A DNA stretch of 64,000 nucleotides, taken from assembly GCF_036250735.1 (NCBI RefSeq), contig NZ_CP109430.1:8990001-9054000 (forward strand), written 5' to 3'. Position 1 is the first letter of the stretch. Each line of letters opens with the position of its first letter. Shown here piece by piece: positions 1 to 10,300 of this stretch. The notes under the pieces were generated by a model. That model worked only from the letters and a program-made list of their open reading frames with translations. It was not told the origin of the DNA and made no database searches. The position numbers were made by a program, and so were the translations under genes. The stretch is from Streptosporangium sp. NBC_01495. GTDB lineage: Bacteria; Actinomycetota; Actinomycetes; Streptosporangiales; Streptosporangiaceae.

Positions 1-610
1 CGTGGCTCAGGCCGATGTACATGCCCCGGTTGGACGGGCAGTAGTAGGCGGAGGCGTTGGCGTCGGGGTAGGTGCCGCAGGGCCCGCGTCCGGGACGGGA
101 CCAGTAGACCTTGCGCGCCGGGAGGAAGACCGCGCCGGCCTGGGAGAACTTCGCCGACCACGCCCGCTCCAGGCAGTCGGTGACGGCGTTGAGATAGGAC
201 AGCATGTCGCGGGGCTGGGTCGAGGGCCTCGGGGCGCGGCACGAGGTGGGGCGCATCAGGCCCGTGCCGTACAGCGGGTTGCGCTTGAGCCTGGCCGTGG
301 TGTCAGAGCGCCGCATGTAGCGGAGGTCGACGGCCAGGTTCCGCTTCGCGGCGACCGGCGTGATCTCGACGTCGCCCAGCGAGCCGAGGTTCAGCTTCTC
401 CGGCGGGGTGAAGTCCGGCGTGGTGATCTCGGTGTCGCCCGTCTGCTGGGGGACCGCGCTCCTCGTCGCCACCGGGGCGGTCCCGGGACCGGCGGGAACC
501 TCGGCCTCCTTCTCGCCTGCCAGGCCCGCGATCACCACGACCGCGGCGAACGCCGTGGCGAGAACGCCGAGCACGCCGAAGGCCAGCGGGTTCGACCCCC
601 GTGGGCGCAT
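1..610 (-). CDS. Neutral zinc metallopeptidase, C-terminal part cut by window edge
   Basis: An uninterrupted reading frame runs on the minus strand from ATG at 610 to the window edge, so the 3' end is missing. The product starts with a short basic stretch and one membrane segment (about residues 9-27, rich in V, A and I), then a charged linker, then a soluble domain. The visible end contains an AYYCPSNRGMYIG motif and a GPC segment, typical of the YpfJ-type 'putative neutral zinc metallopeptidase' family (PF04228); the HExxH zinc site would lie beyond the edge and is not seen. It is probably membrane-anchored with an extracellular catalytic domain. It is divergent from the DUF2207 gene. The family assignment rests on the motif only. 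Confidence 0.7.
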   Translation of the reverse strand, partial: MRPRGSNPLAFGVLGVLATAFAAVVVIAGLAGEKEAEVPAGPGTAPVATRSAVPQQTGDTEITTPDFTPPEKLNLGSLGDVEITPVAAKRNLAVDLRYMRRSDTTARLKRNPLYGTGLMRPTSCRAPRPSTQPRDMLSYLNAVTDCLERAWSAKFSQAGAVFLPARKVYWSRPGRGPCGTYPDANASAYYCPSNRGMYIGLSH

Positions 611-744
611 GCGACCGCCTCTCCAAAGAGTTGATCTACGGGCGGCAATCTAGCGGATGCAACCACATATGGGTTTATGAGTGGGAAAAAATGGATACTG
701 GGTCGGCCATCACGGGCCGGTGGATCTCGCTAAGCTCCCGACAC

Positions 745-2592
745 ATGGCGGCATCTTTCTCGCACCGAGCGGCTTTCTCCCGCCGAGCGGCCTTCTCGCG
801 CCGAGTGGCCTTCTCGCGCCGAGCAGCCGGGAGTCTGGCCGCGACGGCCATCCTCGCGCTGGCACTCAGCGCGTCCCCCGCCCTCGCGTCCCCCGCACTG
901 GCGAGCGGCCCGACCGGCACCGAGTCCCCCCAAGCCGGGCGGGCCGGGGCGGGATCCTCCCAGGCCGGGCAGAGCACCCGGGCCGCACAGGTTGCGCAGG
1001 CCGCGCAGGTTGCGCGGACCACACGGGCCGCGCGGCCCGCGCAGGCCGGCAAGGTGACGAGCACGACGGTCCAGCTGGAGCTCCGGCAGGACGGCGTGCT
1101 CCACGTCAAGGAGGAGGTCGTCTTCGAGGGTGACGCGCCGTCGCGCGGCATCGTCGACCGGACCCGCTACGACGACAGCAGCGACCGGCTCTACCGGGTC
1201 ACCGGCCTCAAGGGCGACGCCACGCTGACCGGCGAGACCATCACCCTGAAGGGCGCGGGAAGCGCCACCCTGGAGTACGACGTCCAGGGCGCCGTCACAC
1301 CGCTGGCCGACGCCCAGGAGCTGCGCTGGTACGCGGTGGGCGCCTGGTCCGTCCCCGTCGAGCAGGCCAGGGTCAGCGTGAGCGGACCGGCCACGATGCA
1401 GAGCCTGTCGTGCTTCGCCGGCCCCCTGACCTCGGCGATCGCCTGCACCGAGGCCTCCATGGACCACACGGGCGTCACCGCCGAGTTCGGGCAGCAGGAC
1501 CTCGGCGCCGGTGAGGTGCTCACCGTGGTCGTCGGCTACCCCACCGGTGCCACCCAGGGTGCGCCGGTCCTGGAGCGCCGCTTCGAGCTGTCCAACGCCT
1601 TCACCCTGAACGCCGTCACCGGCGGCGCGCTGGCCGGCCTGCTGCTCCTGATGCTCGGCGGCCTCGCCCTCCTCTACTGGACCCGGGGTCGCGACGCCCG
1701 CGTGGTCGGCCACGAGTCGGGCTCGCTCAGCGGCGTCGAGAACGGCCACTTCACCCCGCCGGACGGCGTCCGCCCCGGCCAGATCGGCACCCTCATGGAC
1801 GAGCAGGCCGACGTGATCGACGTGACCGCCACGATCGTCGACCTGGCCGTCCGGGGCTATCTCAGGATCGACGAGCAGTCCCGGCAGACGTACGAGACCC
1901 CCGACTGGAGCCTCGTGCGGATGCCCGCCGCCCAGGTCGCCTCGCTGATGCCCTATGAGCGTGAGCTCTACGACGCCATCTTCGACGGCCGGGACGCGGT
2001 GCTGCTCTCGGAGCTCCAGGGATCGTTCGGGGCCAAGCTGGGCAAGGTTCGCGAGGCGCTCTACCGCGACGTGGTCACGCAGGGCTGGTTCGCCCGCCGC
2101 CCCGACACCGTCCGCACTCGCTGGACGACCATCGGCGTGGTCCTCACCGGGCTCGGCGTCCTCGCCACCGTCGGGCTGGCCTGGTTCACCACGTACGGGG
2201 TGCTCGGCCTGGCCCTGATCATCGCCGGGGCCGCCCTCGCCGTGGGCGGCCAGTACATGCCCGCCAAGACCGCCAAGGGCGCGGGCGCCCTCGCCCACAC
2301 CCTTGGTTTCAGGGAGTACCTCTCCGGCGCCGACATCGGCGGGGACGTCCCGGTGGCCCAGCGGGTGGAGCTGTTCTCCCGCTACCTGCCCTACGCCGTG
2401 ATCTTCGACAGCGTCGACCGCTGGGCCCGCGTGGTCTCCTCGGTCACCGGCAACGGCCAGCAGGCCGACCACCTGTACTGGTACCACGGCCCTGCCGAGT
2501 GGGACCTGTCCAGGTTCGCCGACTCGATGCGGACCTTCACCATGACCACCTCGGGGGCGATCTCCACCACCCGCCAGTTCCGTTCGCTGTAG
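745..2592 (+). CDS. DUF2207 domain membrane protein
   Basis: The 615-residue product has a signal peptide, an extracellular beta-rich DUF2207 domain (about residues 100-290, starting at the STTVQLELRQDG segment), a transmembrane helix near residue 300, a cytoplasmic region, two further hydrophobic helices near residues 460-510 and a C-terminal tail. That is the usual layout of the family (PF09972), whose function is unknown. The start at 745 was chosen because it places the basic n-region just before the hydrophobic core ending in SPALA; in-frame codons exist upstream. The n-region is odd: a four-fold repeat of AFSRR-type units. The following region to about residue 95 is Ala/Gln/Arg low complexity. 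Confidence 0.8.
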   Translation: MAASFSHRAAFSRRAAFSRRVAFSRRAAGSLAATAILALALSASPALASPALASGPTGTESPQAGRAGAGSSQAGQSTRAAQVAQAAQVARTTRAARPAQAGKVTSTTVQLELRQDGVLHVKEEVVFEGDAPSRGIVDRTRYDDSSDRLYRVTGLKGDATLTGETITLKGAGSATLEYDVQGAVTPLADAQELRWYAVGAWSVPVEQARVSVSGPATMQSLSCFAGPLTSAIACTEASMDHTGVTAEFGQQDLGAGEVLTVVVGYPTGATQGAPVLERRFELSNAFTLNAVTGGALAGLLLLMLGGLALLYWTRGRDARVVGHESGSLSGVENGHFTPPDGVRPGQIGTLMDEQADVIDVTATIVDLAVRGYLRIDEQSRQTYETPDWSLVRMPAAQVASLMPYERELYDAIFDGRDAVLLSELQGSFGAKLGKVREALYRDVVTQGWFARRPDTVRTRWTTIGVVLTGLGVLATVGLAWFTTYGVLGLALIIAGAALAVGGQYMPAKTAKGAGALAHTLGFREYLSGADIGGDVPVAQRVELFSRYLPYAVIFDSVDRWARVVSSVTGNGQQADHLYWYHGPAEWDLSRFADSMRTFTMTTSGAISTTRQFRSL

Positions 2593-2619
2593 CGACCGCC
2601 GTACGCGGATCCGCGGCGG

Positions 2620-3561
2620 CTACCGCACGCGGATCTCGCCCACGGGACGCCCCCCGCCGAGCAGGACCCCGGCGGCGAGCTCGTCGAGCCCGGGGGCCTC
2701 GAAGCCGAGAGCGGTCAGGGCCGCGACGGTGACCGGGACCCGGGCGCGCTGGCCGCCGTCCTCGACCTTGACGGTTCCCGAGCGCCCGTCGGTGAAGACG
2801 AAGGCGTCGAAGGCCTCGGCCCCGGCCTTGACCAGCAGTCCGGGGACCGCCCGCATCAGCCGGGCCTCGGGGCGGGTGGTCCCCGACGTCCACTCGGGGT
2901 GGGCGCGGAAGGCGTCGGCGACGCGGCGCTCCGGGGTGTCCCGGTCGGCCCGGACAAGGGCGCGGAACGCCCGCGTCACGCCCAGCATCGAGACGAAGAA
3001 CAGCGGGGCGCCGCAACCGTCCACCCCGCTGGCGGCGACGCGCTCGCCGGTCAGCTCCTCGATCGTGGCGCGTACGGCCCGCTGCAGCGGATGCGCCGGG
3101 TCGAGGTAGGTCTCCGGCGGCCAGCCGTTGGCCACGCAGGTGGCGAGCATCGCCGCGTGCTTGCCCGAGCAGTTCATGTAGACCCTGGCCCGGCCCCCTC
3201 CTGAGCGCAGCACCTCGTCGCGGGAGGCGACGTCCTCCGGCAGGTCCTCCGGGCAGCCGAGCGCGCTCTCGTCCAGACCGGCCCCGGCCAGGATCCTGCG
3301 TACCCCGTCCACGTGGAACGGCTCCCCCGCGTGACTCGCGCACGCCAGCGCGAGCAGTTCCCCCTCCAGCGGGAGCCCGGCGCGGACCATGGCGAGCGCC
3401 TGCAGGGGCTTCATGGACGAGCGCGGCGACACCAGGGCGTCCACCTCCCCGTGGACCCTCACCAGCGACCCGTCGGCCGCCACCGCGAGCATCCGCGCCC
3501 GATGGGTGGACTCCACGAACCCCGAACGGACAACCTCGACGAACAATGACTCAGCAGACAC
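2620..3561 (-). CDS. Asparaginase II-family protein
   Basis: The product (313 residues) matches the asparaginase II family (PF06089), a group distinct from the classical AnsA/AnsB enzymes and linked to L-asparagine hydrolysis in rhizobia. Conserved stretches are SPRSSMKPLQA near the N-terminus, CASHAGEP, YMNCSGKHAAM, GVDGCGAPLFF and the C-terminal KVEDGG. The GTG at 3561 is preceded by AAGGAG at a 6-nt distance, which fixes the start. It is divergent from dtd, with only 57 bp between start codons, so the promoters overlap. It is a probable cytosolic amidohydrolase; substrate not proven. Confidence 0.82.
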   Translation of the reverse strand: MSAESLFVEVVRSGFVESTHRARMLAVAADGSLVRVHGEVDALVSPRSSMKPLQALAMVRAGLPLEGELLALACASHAGEPFHVDGVRRILAGAGLDESALGCPEDLPEDVASRDEVLRSGGGRARVYMNCSGKHAAMLATCVANGWPPETYLDPAHPLQRAVRATIEELTGERVAASGVDGCGAPLFFVSMLGVTRAFRALVRADRDTPERRVADAFRAHPEWTSGTTRPEARLMRAVPGLLVKAGAEAFDAFVFTDGRSGTVKVEDGGQRARVPVTVAALTALGFEAPGLDELAAGVLLGGGRPVGEIRVR

Positions 3562-3618
3562 CTTTGTCTCCTTTCGTCCGAAGTCTAGGGATGCCCGGGA
3601 GCACGGGATGATGAGGGT

Positions 3619-4044
3619 ATGCGTGCGGTCGTACAGCGGGTGAGTTCCGCGTCGGTGGTGGTGGACGGCGTGACGGTCGGGGCGATCGACGAGCCGGGGC
3701 TGCTGGTCCTGGTCGGCGTGACCCACACCGACACGCGCGCCGAGGCGGCCAGGCTCGCCGCCAAGCTCTGGGGCCTGCGGATCCTCTCCGGCGAGAAATC
3801 CTGCTCCGACATCGGCGCGCCACTGCTGGTGGTCAGCCAGTTCACCCTGTACGGCGACGCCCGCAAGGGCCGCCGTCCCACCTGGCAGGCAGCCGCCCCC
3901 GGGCCGGTCGCCGAGCCGCTGGTGGAGGCGGTCTGCGCCGAACTGCGCGGGCTGGGTGCCCGGGTGGAGACCGGGGTGTTCGGTGCCGACATGAAGGTCG
4001 GGCTGACCAACGACGGCCCGATCACCCTGGTCCTGGACATCTGA
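3619..4044 (+). CDS. dtd: D-aminoacyl-tRNA deacylase
   Basis: This 141-residue protein is full length for Dtd. It hydrolyses D-amino acids (and glycine from tRNA-Ala) mischarged onto tRNA. Visible signatures are the N-terminal [13 protein letters not shown] strand, the catalytic SQFTLYGD motif (about residues 74-81) and the C-terminal [10 protein letters not shown], which supplies the Gly-cisPro-type pocket together with the GRRPTW loop. The ATG follows closely on the divergent asparaginase promoter region. Its neighbour ygfZ lies downstream on the other strand. Confidence 0.95.
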   Translation: MRAVVQRVSSASVVVDGVTVGAIDEPGLLVLVGVTHTDTRAEAARLAAKLWGLRILSGEKSCSDIGAPLLVVSQFTLYGDARKGRRPTWQAAAPGPVAEPLVEAVCAELRGLGARVETGVFGADMKVGLTNDGPITLVLDI

Positions 4045-4309
4045 GCCGCCCGAGGCCGTACGCGCCCCGCAAAGCCGGTGCGGCCGGGAACCACGGCATC
4101 CGGGAAAGCCGGTGCGGCCGGAGACCGTGTCACGACACCCGGGAAAACCGGAACGGCCCGAGACTCTGACGGCGACATCCGGGCACTTGACGGCGGGAAG
4201 GCCCAAGTGCCCGGAGACCAGGACGGTGCCTGGAAACCGGGGCGCGACATCCGGGCATGCCGGAACGGCCCGCCCCGGACGCGACACCGTCGGATGTCAG
4301 CGTCGGATG

Positions 4310-5293
4310 TCAGCGGAGGCGGCGGCGCAGGCTCGGGTCGATCTGGACGTTGCGCCCGGCGTCCGGCGGCACGATGACCTCCTGGGACGCGGCCACCCCT
4401 CCGGCCTCCAGCGTGGCGTCCACCGGCACGGTCCGCTTCACCACGGCCAGCGCGACCGGGCCCAGCTCGTGATGGCGCGCCGAGCTTCCCACGAAACCGA
4501 TCTCCGCGCCGTCGAGGGTCACCGGGGTGCCGTGCTTGGGCAGGGTGTCGACGCTGCCGTCCAGGTGCAGGAAGACCAGGCGGCGGGGCGGATGGCCCAG
4601 GTTGTGAACGCGGGCCACGGTCTCCTGGCCCTTGTAGCAGCCCTTGTTGAGATGGAGGGCCGAGCCGATCCAGCCCACCTCGTGCGGGATCGTCTTGTGG
4701 TCGGTCTCGAAGCCCAGGCGGGGACGGTGCCCCTCGATCCGCAGCGCCTCGTACGCCCAGAGCCCGGCGAGCCTCAGCCCGAGCCGCCCGGCCAGCAGGT
4801 CGCGTGGAAGCAGGATGTCCCTGCCGACGGCGACGGCCCCCTCGGGCAGGTCGGGGTGCGCCTCCCCCGCCACGGAGACCACGGCGTAGCGGTCCGTCAC
4901 GTCGGCGACCTCGACCCTCAGCATGAACCGCATCTTGTCGAGGAACGCGGCCACCTCCGCGCCGGTGCCCGGCTCGACGTGGGCCCACACCGCCTCGCCG
5001 TCGTCGACGAGGACGAGGTGGTGCTCCACCCTGCCCTGGGCGTCCAGCAGCAGCGTCTCGGTGGGCCGACCGGGTTTCAGGTCGTCGAGTTTCTGCGAGC
5101 TGAGGCTGTTGAGCCAGCTCAGGCGGTCGGGCCCGGAGATCCGGACGACCTCGCGGTTGCTCCGGTCGACCATCGCCTCTCCGGCGAGCAACGCGCGCTG
5201 CTCGGCGAACGGGTCGCCATAGTGTCCGGCGACGTCGGCGTCGGGGGTCTCAGCCGCGACCGCGCCGGGAGTGTCCAGCAGAGGGCTTCGCAT
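4310..5293 (-). CDS. ygfZ: Folate-binding YgfZ/CAF17-like protein
   Basis: The product (327 residues) has the GcvT-like N-terminal fold with SGPDRLSWLNSLSSQ and the diagnostic KGCYKGQE motif (about residues 205-212) of YgfZ/IBA57 proteins. These use folate and assist iron-sulfur cluster assembly or repair of a subset of Fe-S enzymes. The ATG at 5293 is preferred; an in-frame GTG lies 6 nt upstream. It is divergent from the RNA ligase gene, 150 bp away. From memory, Streptomyces carries ygfZ next to nur and dtd; here the RNA-repair genes separate ygfZ from the nur-like gene. Confidence 0.88.
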   Translation of the reverse strand: MRSPLLDTPGAVAAETPDADVAGHYGDPFAEQRALLAGEAMVDRSNREVVRISGPDRLSWLNSLSSQKLDDLKPGRPTETLLLDAQGRVEHHLVLVDDGEAVWAHVEPGTGAEVAAFLDKMRFMLRVEVADVTDRYAVVSVAGEAHPDLPEGAVAVGRDILLPRDLLAGRLGLRLAGLWAYEALRIEGHRPRLGFETDHKTIPHEVGWIGSALHLNKGCYKGQETVARVHNLGHPPRRLVFLHLDGSVDTLPKHGTPVTLDGAEIGFVGSSARHHELGPVALAVVKRTVPVDATLEAGGVAASQEVIVPPDAGRNVQIDPSLRRRLR

Positions 5294-5443
5294 ACACACA
5301 GCCTACGAGGCCCCACCGGTGCGAACGGCAGCGGCTCCACCCGCTCTTCACGCGGTTCGAGCAGGAGCGCAGTTATTGTGTGGATCCGCCGCATCGCCTC
5401 CCATACAGTCGCCGCAGCGCGACTTCGTCATCGGGAGCAGATC

Positions 5444-7348
5444 ATGCGAGTGCCCTACCCCCGCACTCCTCATCTGCCCTGGTCTCCGGGGGTCGCCTCG
5501 GACGACGTACGTGCCGGCGGCCTGGCGGGGCTGGTGGGCCGGGAGGTCGTCGTCACCGAGAAGCTCGACGGGGAGAACACCACCCTGTACCAGGACGGGA
5601 CGCACGCCCGTTCGCTGGATTCGGCGCACCATCCGTCCCGCGCGTGGATCAAGGCCCTGCACGGCAGGATCGCCCGGTTCATCCCTCCGGGCCGGCGGGT
5701 GTGCGGCGAGAACCTCTACGCCCGGCACTCGATCGAGTACCGGGATCTGGAGAGCTGGTTCTACGCCTTCTCCGTCTGGGACGGCGACCACTGCCTCGAC
5801 TGGGACAGGACGGCACGCCTGACCCGGCGGCTGGGAGTCCCGGTCCCCCCGGTGCTGTGGCGCGGCGTTTTCGACGAGCGGGCGCTGCGGGCCCTGCGCC
5901 TGGACACGGCGCGGCAGGAGGGATACGTCGTGCGGACCGTCGACGGGTTCCACCGGGAGGAGTTCGCCCACCGCGTCGCCAAATGGGTGCGTCCGCGCCA
6001 TGTCCAGACGACCGAGCACTGGATGCTCGCGCCTGTCGTCGAAAACGGCCTGGGCCCGGTCGCGGCACTGTGGGACGTACGTTCGGGAGCCGATCCGGAC
6101 GTGCCGGCGCTCCTCACCGCGACGGGGGTGACGGCCGGAGCCGACCCAAAGGTATCGGCGCTTCTCACCGCGACGGGGGTGACGGCCGGCGACCTGGCGG
6201 GACACGCGACACCGGAGGCCGCCGGTGTCCACGCCGCCACCGCGCCGCCCGGATGGAGATTTACGGCCGGTGGCCCGGCGAGGCCCGCGCCGCCGGAGGC
6301 CGCCGTCGAGCGCGCCGAGGCGGCCGTGGCCGATGTCTCCGCCAGGCTCGACCTGCTGGGCCGGACGGGGGACGCCCGGCTGGAGGGCGTCATGGCCGCC
6401 CTGTTCCAGGGCACGCGCCGGGCCTGGCTGGCGCCCGCCCTGGTGGCCCCCCTCGGCATGCCCCTGGCGCGGCGGGTCGCCGACCTGGTCGAGCTGCACC
6501 CCCGCCTGCACCGCGACTTCCCCGACGAGGCACGCAGAACCGGCCTGGTACGGCTGGCCGTCGCGGCCGACCTGGGGGTCCTGCACGCGGTCGCCGCAGC
6601 GGCGCTGGCCGGGCGCGCCGACGATGACGCCGCCGACGCGCGCGAGCAGGTCGCGTGGTCGGAGCTCCACGCCGATGAGGCCGGTCTGCTCGGCGAGGCG
6701 CCGCTGGAGCCGCTGCGCCTGGGCCTGCGCCAGGCGCTCGGCGACTGTGAACCCGAGGTGGCGGACCGGTGCTGGGCCGAGACCCGGGAGGCCTACGCGC
6801 TGGGCCGGATCACCACGGCCGAGGGGGGTCTGGCGCTGAGCCGTCGATGGCGGTCCGGCGGGTTCCCCCGGCTCGTCGTCATGGTCGGCCCGTCGGGCAG
6901 CGGAAAGAGCACGTTCGCCGGAAACCTCACGGACACCGGCGCCGTCGTCGCGCTCGACGACCTGCGTCAGGCGCGTGGATCCCGATCCGACCAGCGGGCC
7001 AACCCGGCGATCCTCCGCGAGGGCCTGCACCGGCTCGACGCGCTCCTCGCCGCCGGTGGAACCGTCGTGTGGGACGCCACGGCCCTGAACCGGCACCAGC
7101 GCTCCCTGGTGCACACCGTGGCCCGAGGACGCGACGCGCTGACGACGCAGGCGGTCATGCTGGTCCCCGGCGACCTGCTGGCCCGACGTAACGCGAGCCG
7201 TACGCACCCGGTGCCGCCGGAGGTGCTCTCGGCCCAGCTTCGCCGCTTCTCCCCACCCTGCGCGGGAGAGACGCACCGCACCTGGTACATCGGGCCGGAG
7301 GGGGACGTCCTCGACGTCGCCGGAGCCCTTGACCGCGATGGGGGATGA
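5444..7348 (+). CDS. RNA ligase fused to polynucleotide kinase
   Basis: The 634-residue product combines two RNA-repair activities. Residues about 1-230 are a T4 Rnl2-like RNA ligase with the adenylation motif EKLDGEN (lysine 40), a GENLYA motif and a downstream EGYVVR plus VAKWVRP, corresponding to nucleotidyltransferase motifs I, III, IV and V. A mostly helical middle region follows, with an internal tandem duplication of an ALLTATGVTAG segment. Residues about 475-634 form a P-loop kinase (GPSGSGKST starting near 482, DDLR, and an RRNASR lid). Predicted role: kinase heals the 5'-OH and ligase seals. ATG 5444 has GGGAG 8 nt upstream. The stop is followed 3 nt later by the next gene, so the two are co-transcribed. 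Confidence 0.85.
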   Translation: MRVPYPRTPHLPWSPGVASDDVRAGGLAGLVGREVVVTEKLDGENTTLYQDGTHARSLDSAHHPSRAWIKALHGRIARFIPPGRRVCGENLYARHSIEYRDLESWFYAFSVWDGDHCLDWDRTARLTRRLGVPVPPVLWRGVFDERALRALRLDTARQEGYVVRTVDGFHREEFAHRVAKWVRPRHVQTTEHWMLAPVVENGLGPVAALWDVRSGADPDVPALLTATGVTAGADPKVSALLTATGVTAGDLAGHATPEAAGVHAATAPPGWRFTAGGPARPAPPEAAVERAEAAVADVSARLDLLGRTGDARLEGVMAALFQGTRRAWLAPALVAPLGMPLARRVADLVELHPRLHRDFPDEARRTGLVRLAVAADLGVLHAVAAAALAGRADDDAADAREQVAWSELHADEAGLLGEAPLEPLRLGLRQALGDCEPEVADRCWAETREAYALGRITTAEGGLALSRRWRSGGFPRLVVMVGPSGSGKSTFAGNLTDTGAVVALDDLRQARGSRSDQRANPAILREGLHRLDALLAAGGTVVWDATALNRHQRSLVHTVARGRDALTTQAVMLVPGDLLARRNASRTHPVPPEVLSAQLRRFSPPCAGETHRTWYIGPEGDVLDVAGALDRDGG

Positions 7349-7351
7349 GGG

Positions 7352-10300
7352 ATGAGCATGCGGACGAGCGAGGAGATCTTCCACCGGATCCGCTGGGATC
7401 CACGGTTCGACCCGGCGCGGTTCGTCCTGGGGATAAACGTGCGCGGGGCCTCACCCAAACGCGTGCCGCTGCCCGCGTTCGTCCCCGGAGGTGACATTCC
7501 CTGGCACCGGATCCTGTTCGTCGAGGCGGACGGTGAGACGGTCTGGGACCGGTCGGCGGGCCTGGACCTCATCGACTCGTCACAGGCCGGGCGGGTGCGG
7601 GATCCGCGCAGGCTCCGGGCGCCGTTCTTCACGGCCAGGACGCCGTTCGCGTGGGATCCGGTCGCGGGCTGGCGTCCCGTGTCACCCGTGCCGCCCGGGT
7701 CGGCCGGGTCGACCGGGTCGGCCGGGTCGGCCGGGTCGACCGGGTATGCGCCGACCGCGACACACCTGCGCGTGCTGACCTGGAACACCCTGTGGGACCG
7801 CTACGACAGCGACCGGCTGGACACCGCGCGGCGCCGTCCACTGCTGCTGGAGGAGCTGGAGCGGGCCGACGCGGACGTCATCGCGCTGCAGGAGGTCGAG
7901 GCCGAGCTGCTCGGCATGCTGCTGCGGACCCCGTGGATCCGTTCCGCGTACACGCTGAGCACCGATCCCACGGGCCGGGACGTCGACGACGACGGGCTCC
8001 TCCTGCTCACCCGCCTGCCCGTGCTGGAGGCGGGCCTGCACGCCCTCGGCCCGCACAAGGCCGTCACCGCCGTCACGGTGGAGTCGTCCGCCGGACCGAT
8101 CGTGGTGGCCGTCACGCATCTCACCAGCGATCACTCCGACAACGGTCCCGCCCGGCGTGGAGCCGAGCTGGCCCGGCTCGCCGAGGTGCTGCTCGGCGTG
8201 GACGGAGACGTGATCCTGCTGGGCGACCTCAACGACGGCGGGAGCGGGCCCGCCAAGGTGCTGGGCCTGCGGGACGCCTGGACCGAGATCCACGGCCCCG
8301 GCGACCTGACCGCCACCTTCGATCCGGGAGTCAATCCGCTGGCGGCCCTCTCCTCTCTCTCCGGCCGCGCGTCGCGGCTCGACCGCGTGCTGCTGCGCGG
8401 CCACGACCTGCGGGTCACGGCCGCGGCTCTGCGGGGCGACTCCCCGGCGCCCGGCGGCCTGTTCGTGTCGGACCACTACGGCGTCGCCGTGGACATCACC
8501 GCCGGCGAGAGCGGGTACGACTCCCCCGAATCCCCCGGCGTCCCCGGTTCCCCGAGGGCACACGGCTCCTCCGGGATCCGCGGTTCGGCAGGGGCGCACG
8601 GATCCTCGGGGACATTCGACTCCTCCGGGATCCGCGGTTCGGCAGCGGCACACGGCTTCTCCGGCACCCACAGCTCTTCAGGGATCTCCGGCATCCCCGG
8701 CGTCCTCGGCGCGCGGCCGACGGCGCGGACGGCCGTGGCCTGGATCCCGCCGGTGGAGTTCTGGCCGGTGATCCAGGAAATCCGCCGGGAACACGACCCC
8801 CAGAGCCACCGGTGGCCACCGCATGTCACGGTGATGTTCGGTTTCGTACCGGAGTCCGGCTTCGAGGAGGCGGCTCCCGTCCTGGCCGCCGCCGTGGCCG
8901 CGATCTCCCCGTTCACCGCCCGGCTGCGAGGCGTGCGCGCCTTCTCCCATCGTGACGGCTCCACGGTCTGGCTCGACCCGGCATCGGGCGGGCCGGAACC
9001 CTGGGCCGCGCTGCGTGCCTCGCTGGAGCGCGGTTTCCCGAACTGCCGGGGCCGCTCCGACGGCTACACCCCGCACCTGACCCTGGGGAGGGTCCGGGAT
9101 CCCGAACGGTTCGCCGCCGGCTGGGAGACACGGCTGGGCGACGGGACGGCGCCGGTCGGCGAGCTGGTCCTGCTGTCACGCCGGGGCGAGGAGCCCATGC
9201 GGCCCCGGGCGACCGTCGCTCTCGGAACGGGCGAGGTGCGCTGGCTCGACCACGGGACATACCCACCCGGCGCCCTGCCGGACCCGGCGCGTACCCCGGG
9301 GGACGGCCACGACGAGGACGATTCCCGGGAGAGGGAACGTCGCGGGGAGGCTCGGGCCCGGGAGGTCGTGCAGCGGCTGCGGTCCTCCCTGGCGGAGGGG
9401 GTCGTCCACGTCGCCGGGTCACGGCGTCTGGGCTGCGCCCTGGCCGACGCGGACCTGGACCTGGTGGCGGCGCTGCCCTCGGCGGCCGATCTCACAGACG
9501 TCGAGGCACGGGTGAGGGCGGCTCTGCCGGAGGCGACCGGGTTGCGGCGCGTGATCGGCGCCAGGGTGCCCGGCCTCCGGTTCCGGGTCGGGGACCTGGA
9601 CGTCGATCTGGTCGTCGTGCCGGTCACAGTCGTCACGACGTCCACAGACACCACCGGGGGCCTGTCGAACACGAACACCGCCGGGGCCACAGGGAGCACG
9701 TCGATCACAAGGATCACTGAGGTCACAGGAGACACGGCGGTCACGGACACCGCCGGGGTCACGGACATCACGGCGGTCACGGACATCGCGGGGGCCGCGA
9801 ACGTCACTCCCGCCGAGGCGGTGTCGCGCCGCGTCGAGCTGGGCGAGGCTTCGGCGATCGCACTGAGCGCGGTCAGCGACGCCGACGCGGTGCTCGCCTC
9901 GGTCGGCGAGCACCGTGCCGCCTTCGTCGGACTGGCCCGGGAGGTGAAGGCGTGGGCGAGGGCGCGCGGGCTCGACTCGGCTCCGTTCGGAGGGCTGCCG
10001 GGTCTGGCCTGGACCGTCCTCGCGGCGCGTACGGTGCGCGAAGCCGGAGATCTCCCCTCGGACGACCTGCTCCGTCACTTCTTCGGCACGTGGGCCGCGT
10101 GGGACTGGCACCGGCCGATCAGCCTCCGGCCGGAGGCTCTCAAAGGTGCACCAACCGGCCTGAACAGCCCGGCGACCAATCCAGGCGAACCACCGATCGG
10201 GGCGGACGGACCGCCGGAGGGATCGGATGGGCCGGCGAGGTCGGACGGACCGGCAAGGTCAGACAGACCGGATAGACCGGACGGATCGGGCAGATTCTCG

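Noticed and set aside
730-2487. Long open frame on the minus strand opposite the DUF2207 gene
   Set aside because: It is a mirror frame caused by high third-position GC; the translation is rich in G, A and R, with no family features or start context.
4112-5443. In-frame extension upstream of the RNA ligase start
   Set aside because: It runs through the opposite-strand ygfZ gene and lacks any ligase homology; the ATG at 5444 with GGGAG upstream is the natural start.
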